Shown here in pieces: positions 1 to 11,000 of a stretch of DNA of 64,000 nt (position 1 is its first letter; the number at the start of each line of letters is the position of its first letter). The notes beneath the pieces were generated by a model. The model ran no database searches and was not told where the DNA came from. It saw only the letters and a program-made list of their open reading frames with translations. This DNA is from Pseudomonas bubulae (GTDB taxonomy: Bacteria > Pseudomonadota > Gammaproteobacteria > Pseudomonadales > Pseudomonadaceae): contig NZ_CP146077.1 in assembly GCF_037023725.1 (NCBI RefSeq), positions 3,013,001 through 3,077,000 on the forward strand. The letters are read 5' to 3'. The position numbers and the translations under genes were made by a program.

Positions 1-258
1 ATAAAAGAAGACCCTGCTGCGCTGTCGCAGACGGTGATGGCGGCCAATCAGCCGGTGCTGTTGCAGCGCTCGATGGTGGATGGCGTACCGGATGAGGGGA
101 TTTTGTCCAGCGGGCAGGTGGCCGCTGCCATTGGCGAACTGAAAAGTTGCCAGAGCCTGATCGACGAGATGGTGCAAGAGGCCGAGCGCTGCCTGATAGC
201 GGTGAATGCACGTCATCAGGCAGCGCGCTGTAAGGCGGGGGAAGCGGCAGCCATCTGA
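1..258 (+). CDS. Nitronate monooxygenase-like protein, C-terminal fragment
   Basis: The reading frame is open from the first base of the window, so this is the 3' end of a gene that starts upstream; 85 residues are visible before the TGA at 256-258. The tail resembles the C-terminus of nitronate monooxygenase/2-nitropropane dioxygenase-type FMN enzymes, in which a GI(M/L)xSGQV-like segment (here GILSSGQVAAAIGEL) is followed by a terminal helix with SCQxLIDxMVxEAE. Family members oxidise alkyl nitronates or reduce quinones using FMN in a TIM barrel. The FMN-binding core is outside the window, so the exact reaction cannot be assigned. It is transcribed toward the RHS gene 120 bp downstream. Confidence 0.6.
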   Translation: MKEDPAALSQTVMAANQPVLLQRSMVDGVPDEGILSSGQVAAAIGELKSCQSLIDEMVQEAERCLIAVNARHQAARCKAGEAAAI

Positions 259-378
259 AACGGCTGGCTCTGCTGTAATTTAACTTATCTGGATACAAAG
301 CCTGTCCGCTCTGGCCCGTGGGGCAAGCATTCTGATCACTACACTTTTTAATTATTGTGCAGTTCAGGAAGCTGATTT

Positions 379-3351
379 ATGCCCCAAGCCTTGCATCGCC
401 ATACTCCCTTGCTAACCGCTTATGACCCTCGCGGGCTGGCCATCTGCACGGTGGCCTGTCATCGGCGCACTGCGGCGCAGGAACCTGAAGCGAGGATCAG
501 CCGCCAGGTGTTTGGCCCCAGCGGTTTTTTGACCGAACAGTGGGATCCGCGTCTGGTGGCATTGCGCCGTAAAAATCCGACTACGGTGCCCAATCAGCGC
601 AATCGATCTTCGCTGTCGGGGCGCCTGCTGCGCAGCGACAGTGTTGACCGCGGCGTGCGTATCAGCTTGGCAGGGGCGGGCGGGCAACTGCGCTTTAGTT
701 GGGATGCCCGGGGTACCCGCAGCATCTGGGAATACGATGAACTGCTGCGCCTGAACGCCGTATTCGAACAGGGCGCCGGAACTGAGGTTGCGCATTGTGT
801 CGAGCGTCTGACCTATGCCGACAACAGCGCTGTGCATGCGCGCCAAAATGGCTGCGCCCGGCTGATTCGTCATGACGACCCTGCCGGCACGCTGTGGTTT
901 GAGGGCTATGACCTGCTGGGGCATGTGACGAGTCAGTCACGGCGATTCGTACGTGACGCATCCCAAGCGCCCAACTGGTCGCCGCAGGCCGGGTTGCGTG
1001 AGCAGCACCTTGAATCCCGAAGCTGGCGCACTCAATGGCGCCGTGATGCTGTGGGCCAGTTGGTTGAGCAAATCGATGCCCAGGGCAATCGGCAGCGTAT
1101 GCGCCATGATGTGGACGGTCTGCTGGCTGCGGTGATGGTCAATCTCGGCAGCGGTCGCCAGCACAGTGTGGTGCAGCAAAGATCCTATAACGCGAGCGGC
1201 CAGATAGAAGTTGAACGGTCGGGCAACGGGGTAGTGCGTGCCCTGGCCTACAGCCCGTTGGATGACCGCCTGCAGCAACTGAAAACATGGCGCACCAGTA
1301 ATCCGGGTGAAGCCTTGCAGGACTTGAACTATGTCTATGACCGGGTTGGCAATGTGCTGAATATCCGTGATGCAGCGCAACCTGTGCTGTGGTCTGATAA
1401 TACCCGGCTGCAAGCATTGAGCACTTATACCTACGACTCGCTCTACCAGCTGATAGAAGCCACGGGCCGTGAAAACGCCAGCAATCTCAATGGCCCGCAG
1501 CTGCCCGTTGCTGCGGGCCTGGGTGCGGCCAACGGTCAGCGTATGCGTAACTACCGTCAGTCGTATACCTACGATGCAGGCGGCAATCTTGCCCGGCTGC
1601 AACACATGCCCAGCCACGGTTCCGGCTATACGCGACAGATGAACGTGGCTGACCACAGCAATCACGGCCTTGAACAAAAGTCGGGGCTGCCCGCCCGCCC
1701 CGGGCTGGCAAGCGGCTTTGACGCGAATGGCAACCAGCAGGTACTCGAACCGGGGCAGTGGCTGAGCTGGACCCTGCGCAATCAATTGCAGCGAGTTACC
1801 CGTGTCACACGCCAGGACGGTGCCAACGATGATGAGGCCTATGTCTACGACAGCAGCGGGGCAAGGGCGCTTAAAATCAGACAGTCCCATGGCCATCGTC
1901 AGCCCCGTCGTGAAGAGGTGTATTACTTGCCCGGTCTCGAAGTCCGGCGCAACAGCGCCACGGGCGAATGGTTGAATGTGCTGACGGTGGCCGGTGATCT
2001 CAATAGCGCGAGCATATTGCAGTGGGAGAAGGGGCGCCCCGAAAGCATCGATAACGAACACATGCGTTTAAGCCTCTCGGACCATCTGGGCTGCAGCATG
2101 CTGGAGCTGGATGGCTCTGGGCGGTTACTCAGTCAGGAAAGCTACTACCCCTATGGAGCCACTGCCTGGTGGGCGACGAAAAATACCCTTGAAGCCCGTT
2201 ATAAATTTATTCGCTATTCGGGCAAGGAGCGCGATGCCAGCGGGCTTTACTATTACGGCTTGCGGTATTACGCACCGTGGCTGGCGCGCTGGATCAGCGC
2301 CGATCCGGGCGATGATATTGATGGCATGAACCTGTACGCGATGGCGCTGGGCAATCCCGTCGGCAGGGTCGACGAGCAGGGCCTGCTGAGTTCGGAGGCG
2401 GCTATTGGCCGGTTTGCCGGATTGCACTCGGCCATCTCCGGGCTGTCCAGGCAGATCAGGTCGCGGTGGCAGGCTTCGAGTGCCGCCGCGATTCGTGATG
2501 GGCTGGCAACCTGGATCAGTAATGTTGTCGGGGTGGGGGTCGACCTGGCCCTGTTTGAGGGTCGTCAACCGACTCACGGGCTCAATGTTGCCTTGCGAAG
2601 TACGGTAAATGCCATTGATGCACTGGCTGTCATGCACATGGGTACCGGGCTTTTTGCAAACTTGACTCACTGGAGCCCCTTTATCGGTTTTATTGCCGCA
2701 AACGTTACGCACAGGGGCTTTGAAATGCGAGGTGCCAGCGAGGGGGCGGGTTCTGATGAGGTTTGGGATCCCGTGGCTCGAGTGAGGCTGGCGGGGCATG
2801 TGCGCTCACTTACACGTGAAGTCCTGCAGCAGACCTTGAGAGGTTACGGTGACAGCGTGTCCTGGGGCCAGACCCCGGTAAGCTCCAGAGTCATGCGAAC
2901 GATGATGAGCGCAGGTGCCTATGGCCTGGCTACTGTTCCCAACGCGGTCTATGGTCAGTTTGTGCCAGGGCCACTGCAGCCGAATATAGCCCCTGTGATC
3001 GAGGCTTATGACGGGGCGGCGGGTTCTTACATTCGCGCAGGCCATCAATCTGCTCAGCTGGATCGTCACGTGAATACGCTGCAGATCCCGCCAGGGATGG
3101 CCACGTTTCATGGAGGCATGAGCAGGATGTTCAATCAGACGTGGGTTTACTGGGCCGGGGTCGGGATCGAGGCCATCGCCGCGTATGTCACAGGTTCGCC
3201 GATAGCGCAGCAAAGTTCACGGGCCAGGGCCTGGGTGGGGGCTGCCAAAGGGGCGGTATCGGCACTGACCGAGGTGCGTGGGCTTTTGCTGCAAACGGCC
3301 AGAAGTGGTTACAACAGCCTGTTCAAGCGTTGGAGACCGGTCAAGCACTGA
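379..3351 (+). CDS. Orphan RHS/TccC-type toxin protein with unassigned C-terminal tip
   Basis: 990 residues. The ATG at 379 has an AGGAAG Shine-Dalgarno 8 bases upstream. The N-terminus resembles TccC proteins of insecticidal toxin complexes. Residues about 100-560 carry degenerate YD repeats (YTYDSLYQLIEATGRE, YTYDAGGNLARLQH). The RHS-associated core follows: YYYGLRYYAPWLARWISADP, then DG-NLYAMALGNPV and a closing DEQG. Asp642, Asp648 and Asp665 occupy the positions of the conserved core acidic residues used for self-cleavage in TccC proteins. In that family the core forms a shell that holds a cytotoxic C-terminal domain released after cleavage. Here the tip is about residues 669-990; it is Gly/Ala rich with several hydrophobic stretches, and I recognise no catalytic motif. 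No TcA or TcB partner and no immunity-like gene lies next to it. Family is secure, toxic activity is inferred. Confidence 0.85.
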   Translation: MPQALHRHTPLLTAYDPRGLAICTVACHRRTAAQEPEARISRQVFGPSGFLTEQWDPRLVALRRKNPTTVPNQRNRSSLSGRLLRSDSVDRGVRISLAGAGGQLRFSWDARGTRSIWEYDELLRLNAVFEQGAGTEVAHCVERLTYADNSAVHARQNGCARLIRHDDPAGTLWFEGYDLLGHVTSQSRRFVRDASQAPNWSPQAGLREQHLESRSWRTQWRRDAVGQLVEQIDAQGNRQRMRHDVDGLLAAVMVNLGSGRQHSVVQQRSYNASGQIEVERSGNGVVRALAYSPLDDRLQQLKTWRTSNPGEALQDLNYVYDRVGNVLNIRDAAQPVLWSDNTRLQALSTYTYDSLYQLIEATGRENASNLNGPQLPVAAGLGAANGQRMRNYRQSYTYDAGGNLARLQHMPSHGSGYTRQMNVADHSNHGLEQKSGLPARPGLASGFDANGNQQVLEPGQWLSWTLRNQLQRVTRVTRQDGANDDEAYVYDSSGARALKIRQSHGHRQPRREEVYYLPGLEVRRNSATGEWLNVLTVAGDLNSASILQWEKGRPESIDNEHMRLSLSDHLGCSMLELDGSGRLLSQESYYPYGATAWWATKNTLEARYKFIRYSGKERDASGLYYYGLRYYAPWLARWISADPGDDIDGMNLYAMALGNPVGRVDEQGLLSSEAAIGRFAGLHSAISGLSRQIRSRWQASSAAAIRDGLATWISNVVGVGVDLALFEGRQPTHGLNVALRSTVNAIDALAVMHMGTGLFANLTHWSPFIGFIAANVTHRGFEMRGASEGAGSDEVWDPVARVRLAGHVRSLTREVLQQTLRGYGDSVSWGQTPVSSRVMRTMMSAGAYGLATVPNAVYGQFVPGPLQPNIAPVIEAYDGAAGSYIRAGHQSAQLDRHVNTLQIPPGMATFHGGMSRMFNQTWVYWAGVGIEAIAAYVTGSPIAQQSSRARAWVGAAKGAVSALTEVRGLLLQTARSGYNSLFKRWRPVKH

Positions 3352-3511
3352 TGATGGATAACCTGCGGCGGCGGGCCTGTTCGCGATGATAGTGCTCCGG
3401 TTTGGTGTGATACGCCACGCTGCCTGCACCGCAGGCATTGTGCTGCCCACGCTGTCTGAGGCTTGCCAGATCATCGTGGCAGCGCTTGGCATCAGGACAG
3501 AAATCCGCCAT
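3341..3511 (-). CDS. Possible small Cys/His-containing ORF overlapping the SDR 3' end
   Basis: A 56-codon frame starts with ATG at 3511, overlaps the last 20 bases of the SDR gene in another frame, and stops at 3341, 11 bases inside the 3' end of the convergent RHS gene. The predicted peptide contains MADFCPDAKRCHDDL, a further Cys, and a basic end (KPEHYHREQARRRR). The Cys/His pattern could bind a metal, but I recognise no family. There is no clear ribosome binding site, so translation would depend on coupling to the SDR gene. It may be a chance frame. Confidence 0.25.
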   Translation of the reverse strand: MADFCPDAKRCHDDLASLRQRGQHNACGAGSVAYHTKPEHYHREQARRRRLSIISA

Positions 3512-4259
3512 CTACATTCAGCGAGATACCCGTGGTGTAGCTCGATGCATCGCTTGCCAGATACAGCACAGCCCCGGCCATCTCGCCGGGGGCGGCGACG
3601 CGTTTGAGCGGGATGTGTTGCAGGGCGGTCTTGAGAATGGCGTCGTTGCTGACCAGCGCCGAGGCAAACTTGGTGTCGGTCAGCCCCGGTAGTAACGCAT
3701 TGCAACGAATGCCGAACCCTGCACATTCCTTGGCAAACACCTTGGTCATATTGATCACCGCTGCCTTGGTCATCGAATACACACCCTGGAACACTCCCGG
3801 CGATACGCCGTTGATCGAGGCTACGTTAATGATGCTGCCGCCGCCGTGCTCACGCATCAGCTTCCCTGCCTCCACGGACATAAAGAAATAGCCGCGAATA
3901 TTTACATCGACGGTTTTCTGGAAAGCGCCAAGGTCGGTGTCCAGTACGTTGCAGAACTGCGGATTGGTCGCGGCGTTGTTGACCAGAATATCGATGCGGC
4001 CAAAGTCTGCGCGTATGCGCGCAAAGGTCTGAGTGATCTGTTCCATTTCGCCAATATGGCAGGCGATGGCAGTGGCCTTGCCGCCCTCGGCGATGATTGC
4101 ATCGGCCACTGGCTGGCAGCCTTCGAGTTTGCGGCTGGAGACAATGACGTGGGCACCTTGTTGGGCCAGCAGCCTGGCAATGGCTTCACCGATGCCGCGG
4201 CTGGCACCGGAAACAAAAGCGATTTTGCCATCAAGGTCGAACAGTTGAGTCCTGGACAT
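3492..4259 (-). CDS. SDR family NAD(P)-dependent oxidoreductase
   Basis: 255 residues, the classical short-chain dehydrogenase length. The Rossmann glycine motif is SGASRGIG at residues 17-24. The structural motif NNAA is at 94-97, the catalytic Ser is 148 (INVASIN), and the YxxxK pair is Tyr161/Lys165. The C-terminus ends GISLNVDGGFLS, as in 3-oxoacyl-ACP reductase/glucose dehydrogenase-like SDRs. The start has an AGGGAA ribosome binding site. It lies 23 bp downstream of the phosphotransferase gene on the same strand, so the two are probably one transcript. The substrate is unknown; a lipid or CoA-linked hydroxyl/keto group is plausible from the neighbours (SCP2 protein and APH-like phosphotransferase). 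Confidence 0.9.
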   Translation of the reverse strand: MSRTQLFDLDGKIAFVSGASRGIGEAIARLLAQQGAHVIVSSRKLEGCQPVADAIIAEGGKATAIACHIGEMEQITQTFARIRADFGRIDILVNNAATNPQFCNVLDTDLGAFQKTVDVNIRGYFFMSVEAGKLMREHGGGSIINVASINGVSPGVFQGVYSMTKAAVINMTKVFAKECAGFGIRCNALLPGLTDTKFASALVSNDAILKTALQHIPLKRVAAPGEMAGAVLYLASDASSYTTGISLNVDGGFLS

Positions 4260-4282
4260 GTTGATTCCCTGTTATCTGGGGC

Positions 4283-5350
<1,068 letters not shown>

Positions 5351-5503
5351 GTTTATCTCTTCTGTTTATAGTTGAGGCCTGACAACATTCGCTAATCTAA
5401 TGGGCGGCCCGGGTCTCGACAAGTCGGCTGCTGCCTTAATAGGCAGGGCTGTTAGCAGGGGATCAGCGTCTTTGATGGCCACTGCCTCAATAAACCGCAG
5501 GGC

Positions 5504-5535
5504 AAAAAAAACCGAAGCGCGTGGGCTTCGGTTTT
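5504..5535 (-). terminator. Rho-independent terminator after the SCP2 gene
   Basis: An 11-bp perfect stem (5508-5518 with 5525-5535) has a 6-base loop. On the minus strand it is followed by a run of U from the eight A residues at 5504-5511. It lies 17 bases past the stop of the SCP2-domain gene. Confidence 0.9.
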
Positions 5536-5551
5536 CGGTGCTGCGTGTGGC

Positions 5552-5866
5552 TTAGGCCGGGAACAGTTCGCTCAGTTTCATGGCCAGCATCATGTCGCCT
5601 TCAGCGCGCAGTTTGCCGCCCATAAATGCCTGCATGCCATCGGTTTCGCCGCTAACGATGCCTTCCAGGGTCTCGCCGTCCATCACCAGGGTGACCTGGG
5701 CGTCAGGGTTTTCACCTTCTTTGAGTTCACAAGTGCTGTCTTTAACGATCAGCGAGAAGTGTTTATCTTCATCGATGCGGAAACCAAAAACCAGGTCCAG
5801 GCCTGCAGCAGCGGCTGGGTTGAATTTGGCTTTCATTGCTTGAACGGCATCAGCTACAGAAGTCAT
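5552..5866 (-). CDS. SCP2 sterol-binding domain protein
   Basis: 104 residues that make up a single SCP2/UPF-like lipid carrier domain: an N-terminal amphipathic helix (VADAVQAMKAKFNPAAAAGL), a central beta sheet with DPDAQVTLVMDGETL-like strands, and a C-terminal helix ending KLSELFPA. SCP2 domains bind acyl chains or sterol-like lipids in a hydrophobic tunnel. The bacterial stand-alone protein is cytoplasmic and its ligand is unproven. The ATG at 5866 is preceded by AAGGAT. It sits 57 bp downstream of the histidine phosphatase gene and ends at a strong terminator, so those two form a transcription unit. Confidence 0.9.
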   Translation of the reverse strand: MTSVADAVQAMKAKFNPAAAAGLDLVFGFRIDEDKHFSLIVKDSTCELKEGENPDAQVTLVMDGETLEGIVSGETDGMQAFMGGKLRAEGDMMLAMKLSELFPA

Positions 5867-5923
5867 GGTTCGATCCTTATATAGGGTGGAGTACGGCGGC
5901 CCGAAGGCCGCGGTTGCCGACGC

Positions 5924-6634
5924 TCAACGATAGGTGATGAGTGACGGCGTCTTCAACAGTTGCAAATGCACATGACTGTTGAAGGAAGCCAGGGTGACCC
6001 CGCGGCCATGAAACTTGAGCTGGCTGAGCGAGGTATTGACGATTTGCCAGCCGAGCTTGAAGGCATCGGTGGCCGGAATTCGGGTCAATAGGTGGACCAG
6101 GGCCGTAATGGTGCCTGCAGAAGTGAACACGACAATGTTCTGCTGGCCTTTGGCAAGGTCAAGAAGGCGATTGAGTCCGCCCTGAACCCGTTCGACAAAG
6201 CCCAGCCAGGTTTCCAGGCCGGGGGTGTCCCAGGTGCCGCTGAGCCAGCGCTCGATGATCAGCTCAAAGATACGCTGGAACTCGGCCGGATTGTGGGCGG
6301 CATTGTTCATCGCCGTCAGGGCCTCTGGCTCGTCCGGCAGCAAGCCGGGAAGCAGGGCATCAAGGATGGCGTAAGCATCGAATTCGTTGAAGGCAGCGTC
6401 TGTTTCCAGTGTAGGGGCGGGCAGCCCGGCGGCGTGCAGTTGTGCCAGGGCATGGCGTGCGGTGTCTTGCTGACGTGTCAGATCACCGGCCAGGCAACGG
6501 TCAAAGCGCAAATCCAGTTCGGCCAGATGCTGACCGGCAATTTGCGCCTGGTGCACGCCCAGTGGTGACAACTTGTCGTAGTCATCTGCACCAAAGGAGG
6601 CCTGGCCATGTCTGATCAAATAGATGCTGCCCAC
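5924..6634 (-). CDS. Histidine phosphatase family protein
   Basis: 236 residues from the preferred GTG start at 6634, which gives MGSIYLIRHGQASFG; an AGGA site lies 11 bases upstream. A longer reading from GTG at 6655 adds seven unsupported residues. The RHG catalytic motif near the N-terminus carries the phosphorylated His, and FTSAGTITALVH near residue 185 holds a position where the family usually has the second catalytic His (SHGG in typical members). Here the motif reads TSAG, so the distal histidine is replaced or shifted. The branch is the phosphoglycerate mutase-like superfamily, and the real substrate is unknown. It is the first gene of the unit with the SCP2 protein. Confidence 0.85.
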   Translation of the reverse strand: MGSIYLIRHGQASFGADDYDKLSPLGVHQAQIAGQHLAELDLRFDRCLAGDLTRQQDTARHALAQLHAAGLPAPTLETDAAFNEFDAYAILDALLPGLLPDEPEALTAMNNAAHNPAEFQRIFELIIERWLSGTWDTPGLETWLGFVERVQGGLNRLLDLAKGQQNIVVFTSAGTITALVHLLTRIPATDAFKLGWQIVNTSLSQLKFHGRGVTLASFNSHVHLQLLKTPSLITYR

Positions 6635-6841
6635 GTGCGCGTCATTCCTGAGCACTGAAAGTCAGGCGAGGTTAGGAGGATGGCAAGTGGCTGTCAATGA
6701 AAAAACATACGCTTGTTTGAATTGCTGCCAATGCCCCTGATCAAGGTGTTTCACGGCTGGCAGGCCCCGGTTGGCGTCGGTATGCTGGTTGTCATTGCGC
6801 GGCCCTGACCCTCGGGCTGCAATCGTTTTCAAGGAGAGGCT

Positions 6842-7861
6842 GTGGAATTTCTTGCCGAGTACGCCAGTTTTCTGGCTAAAACCGTGACTCTGGTGGTCGC
6901 CATTGTGGTGGTGCTGGTGACTGTTGCTGCATTGCGTGGCAAAGGGCGCCGTTCTACCGGGCAATTGCAGGTCACCAAGCTCAATGATTTCTACAAGGGC
7001 CTGCGTGAACGCCTGGAGCAATCGCTGCTGTCCAAAGACCAGTTCAAGGCACTGCGCAAGCAGACTGCCAAGGCCGACAAAAAACTGAAAAAACAGCCAG
7101 AAACCAAGGCAAATGTCTTCGTGCTGGATTTTCACGGTGATATCAAGGCTTCGGCGACAGAAAGCCTGCGCCATGAAATTACTGCCTTGCTGACCCTGGC
7201 CAGGCCGACTGACGAAGTGGTGCTGCGTCTGGAAAGTGGTGGTGGCATGGTGCACAGCTATGGCCTTGCGTCGTCGCAATTGGCACGTATCCGTCAGGCA
7301 GGCATTCCGCTGACGATCTGCATCGATAAAGTTGCTGCCAGCGGTGGCTACATGATGGCTTGTATCGGCCAGAAGATTATCAGTGCACCGTTTGCAATTC
7401 TGGGTTCCATCGGTGTGGTGGCGCAGTTGCCCAACGTCAATCGCCTGCTCAAAAAGCACGACATTGATTATGAAGTGCTGACGGCGGGCGAGTACAAGCG
7501 AACGCTTACGGTATTTGGCGAAAACACTGAAAAAGGTCGTGAAAAGTTCCAGCAGGACCTGGATATCACCCATCAGCTGTTCAAGAACTTCGTGTCCAAG
7601 TACCGCCCGCAGCTGGCGATTGATGAAGTGGCGACCGGGGAAGTGTGGCTGGGCGTTGCTGCGGTCGATAAACAGCTGGTCGACGAATTGAAAACCAGCG
7701 ATGAGTATTTGTCCGAGCGGGCCGCGAATGCACAGCTGTATCACCTGCACTATGCCCAGCGCAAAAGTTTGCAGGAGCGTGTGGGGCTGGCTGCCAGCAG
7801 TTCGGCGGAACATGTTGTTGACTCATTGTGGAGTCGTTTGACCCAATCACGTTTCTGGTGA
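6842..7861 (+). CDS. sohB: Inner-membrane serine protease SohB
   Basis: 339 residues starting at GTG 6842 behind AAGGAGAGG. An N-terminal transmembrane segment (about residues 13-31) anchors the protein. A basic linker is followed by an S49 peptidase domain of the SppA/SohB type. The nucleophile is Ser167 in VAASGGYM, and the general base is Lys219 in GEYKRTL; the spacing of 52 matches the Ser/Lys dyad of E. coli SohB. SohB is a periplasm-facing membrane peptidase implicated in turnover of signal peptides or misfolded envelope proteins. The gene is monocistronic and is followed by a long hairpin. Confidence 0.93.
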   Translation: MEFLAEYASFLAKTVTLVVAIVVVLVTVAALRGKGRRSTGQLQVTKLNDFYKGLRERLEQSLLSKDQFKALRKQTAKADKKLKKQPETKANVFVLDFHGDIKASATESLRHEITALLTLARPTDEVVLRLESGGGMVHSYGLASSQLARIRQAGIPLTICIDKVAASGGYMMACIGQKIISAPFAILGSIGVVAQLPNVNRLLKKHDIDYEVLTAGEYKRTLTVFGENTEKGREKFQQDLDITHQLFKNFVSKYRPQLAIDEVATGEVWLGVAAVDKQLVDELKTSDEYLSERAANAQLYHLHYAQRKSLQERVGLAASSSAEHVVDSLWSRLTQSRFW

Positions 7862-7866
7862 TTAGT

Positions 7867-7899
7867 CAGGCGCTGTTGTAAGTTTTACAACAGCGCCTG
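7867..7899 (+). terminator. Hairpin after sohB, probable terminator
   Basis: A 14-bp perfect inverted repeat (7867-7880 with 7886-7899) with a 5-base loop lies 6 bases after the sohB stop. No T run follows, so it could also protect the 3' end or act with Rho. Confidence 0.5.
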
Positions 7900-8040
7900 C
7901 GTCTGTGTCTGGTGCGGTAGTTAATTATCGTTTAAAACATGTTTTTTAATAAATAACCTGATTCTTTATCAAGTATTCAGCCGACTATTTTTTAGTGTTG
8001 TCTATAAGCTGAAGGCACGAATCCCTATCGAGCCTTTACC

Positions 8041-11000
8041 ATGACCGATGCTATTAGTTATCCGTTATCAGAGTCTGAACGATCCGTTGTCGACTATGCC
8101 CGTCGATTGGCGAATGTGCCGGTTGAAAACCAGCACGAAACCTATATTGCGGGGTTGCTTGCACCCTGGTTTAAATATGCGTCGCCGACGTTGCGCGAAA
8201 GATTACTTAACAGTTTCAAATTAGGGCAAATGGCTCAGCGCGAGGTCGCGCGCGTGCTGGCCCAAATCAAGCCGATAGAGTCGTTCGCCGAGCCGTTGCT
8301 CAAGGAGGCGCTGAAGGCACGTGGCTGGACAGATGCTGACCCCAAGAGGTATGGCATAAAACAGGTTCGCTTGTTGAGTAATCTGTTGCTGTTTTTTGCT
8401 CGGCAACAATTCAGGCTAGTTGATTCTCTGATCCAGCTTGCCTTGCCCGAGAAGTTCACACCTGAGTCATTGGAGCTGAACCTGGTATCGAGCGTCAGTC
8501 ATCACAGCCTGCTGCAGGCAGCGTTGCAGAACTATGAGGCTTTTGAGGCTGTTGAAGGCGGCTTCGACCAGGGGTCGTGCATTTATGCACTCAGAGGTAC
8601 GCAGCAGATTGAACAGGCCGAATTAAAGCCCGAAGGTTTTGCGCAGATCTGCCGTGACCTGAACCTGGGCATGCAATATCAATGGCATTTGACGCGTGTG
8701 TTTGAACCGGCGGATGATAATTGGCCTGCCGACAATGCCAATTCAAAGGCGTATAAGTTGCAAGCTGTATTTGTTCAGAATCTGCGCCAGGAATTTGCCT
8801 GCGCCTTGCATGTGGCCTATATGAAGGCGGAGGTCACGACACAATCATATAACTATATATTGAATTTTTTGATTCCGCCGGGTGCTCTCTTTTCGTATAT
8901 TCACTCAGGTCATAGCACGCTTCAAATCATGGGCTTTGAGGTTCCCGGAGTTATTGTTTTTTGGCCGCAGAGAAAACCGGCCGAAGAGGCGCAGCCCTGC
9001 ATACTTTATTTGCCGAACAGTTCCGGCACGGCGTTTCACGAATTCGAGTCGTTTGATTTATTAAAGGCGACGCTGCGCGAGTGGTTAAAAAATAGCGTCT
9101 TTGCCACGTATTTCTTTCACTTGGTTCCCTTGCGTTACCGCGCCGAGTTTATGCGGCGCACGGACTTGAAAAATATAACCTGGGATTCGTTGTTGTTACG
9201 CCGCCCACCGATCATCAATGAACCTGCATTGATGTCCGAAACCCGGCATCTGCCCAAGTTTGACGATCCATTTTTGATTGCCTGGGGGCTGCAGCTGGCC
9301 AAGATTAAAGATGATGCCAGGTTGCTGATCGTCCCCACGGAAGATGAAGACTCTAAAAGTCGTTTGGCACGTCAGGCCTCTTTCTTGAATCTGGGGGTGA
9401 GCTTGTTGATGGTTGCGTTGGGTTTTGTCCCGGTTCTGGGTGAGATCTTGCTGGTAACCAGTGTCATGCAACTGGGGGTTGAGGTGTATGACGGTATCAA
9501 GGCGTGGCAGCGGGGAGACCGGGCTGCCGCGCTGGAGTACTTGTTCGATGTTGCCGAGAATTTTGCGCTGGCTGCCAGCAGCACTGCAGCGGCAAAAGCA
9601 CTCAGGCCATCGCCGGTCGTGGATGCACTGGTTGCAGTCACGTCAGTTAAAGGTCAAAAACGATTGTGGCGGCCGGATCTCAGGCCTTACCAATACCCAA
9701 ACCTTGCGCTGGGTGATGCCGAGCCCGATGCGCGAGGGCTCTATAGCATGGGTAACAAGCAGTTTATCAAGCTGGAAGACAAGGTGTATCAGGTCAAAAT
9801 CGATACTGCGACACAAAGGTGTCATATCCAGCACCCAACCGAGCCGTACACCTACACACCACGCGTCAGGCATAACGGCAGCGGTGCGTGGGTGCATGAA
9901 CTCGATGATCCGATACAAATGTCGCGTATGCAGTTGTTCCGTCGGTTGGGCCCTGCGGCCCAAGGGTTATCGGACGCTATGGTCGAGCGTGTGCTGGCTG
10001 CATCCAATACCAGTGATGATGCGTTGCGCAGGCTGCACATGGATAACCTGCCGCCACCTCCTGCGTTGGCAGACAGCATGAGGCGCGTGCAGTTGAGTCA
10101 AATGATCCAACGCTTCATCGTACAAATGCAGCAGGGGGGCAAAGTGTCTACCGATACTGCGCAATTGCAACTGGAGCTGTTGACTCGTCTTGAGGGCTGG
10201 CCTGCGGACAGAGTTTTACGCGTGGTGAACATGCGCGGGTCCATGGTCATGGAGTACGGGCCTGAAGTGGAGTCTACGCATCCCCGCCTGCAAGTTACCG
10301 AAGCCCAGATCAAGAACGCAGAATTGCTCAAGACCACGCTGGAGTCCTTCTCCTCGGCGCAAATCGAGGTTTTGTTGGGGCAATCTGTCGATGGCCTTGA
10401 GCAACAGGAACAGGCATTGGCGCGCCAGTTGGGTCGCTTTGCCCAAGCTACAAAGTCTGACCTGTTCTCGCATCTGTATAAACGGGGCGAGGTGGTGACA
10501 GCCCGGATGGAGCTGTTGCAAAAACAGTTTCCGAGTTTGCCGGCAAGTGTGATGGGCGAGTTGATGGATCAACTTGCCCCGGCCGAAATGGCAACAGTGC
10601 AGAGCACCGGGCGCCTGCCGCTGCATATCCTGGAAGAGGCGCGCAGCTACACGCAGCTATTGCGTTTGAACCGGGCACTGGAGGGACTCTATTTCGAGGC
10701 TCTAAGTAACGTTGATAGCAATACATTGGCATGGCAAACCCTTACCCACTTGCCTGATTGGCCACCCAGTCAGCGCTTGCTATTGCGCGACAGAGCCACA
10801 GGTCAAGTACTGAGCTCCGTAGGTAATCCGTTGTCCAGATACAGCCAGGAGATTTTTAAAAGCGCGGGCGAGTACCATTTTTTGGGCCTCGCGACAGATG
10901 ATATATACAGCAGCCCTTATCTTTGCAGATGTGTGGCCAAAGCCTTGCCGTCTTCCGCGCGTATGTCGCTTGGGCTTCCCGACACTGACCCGGGGGTGTT

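Noticed and set aside
7900..8040. hrp box upstream of NEL toxin 1
   Set aside because: The region is AT rich but lacks a GGAACC/CCAC pair at the right spacing.
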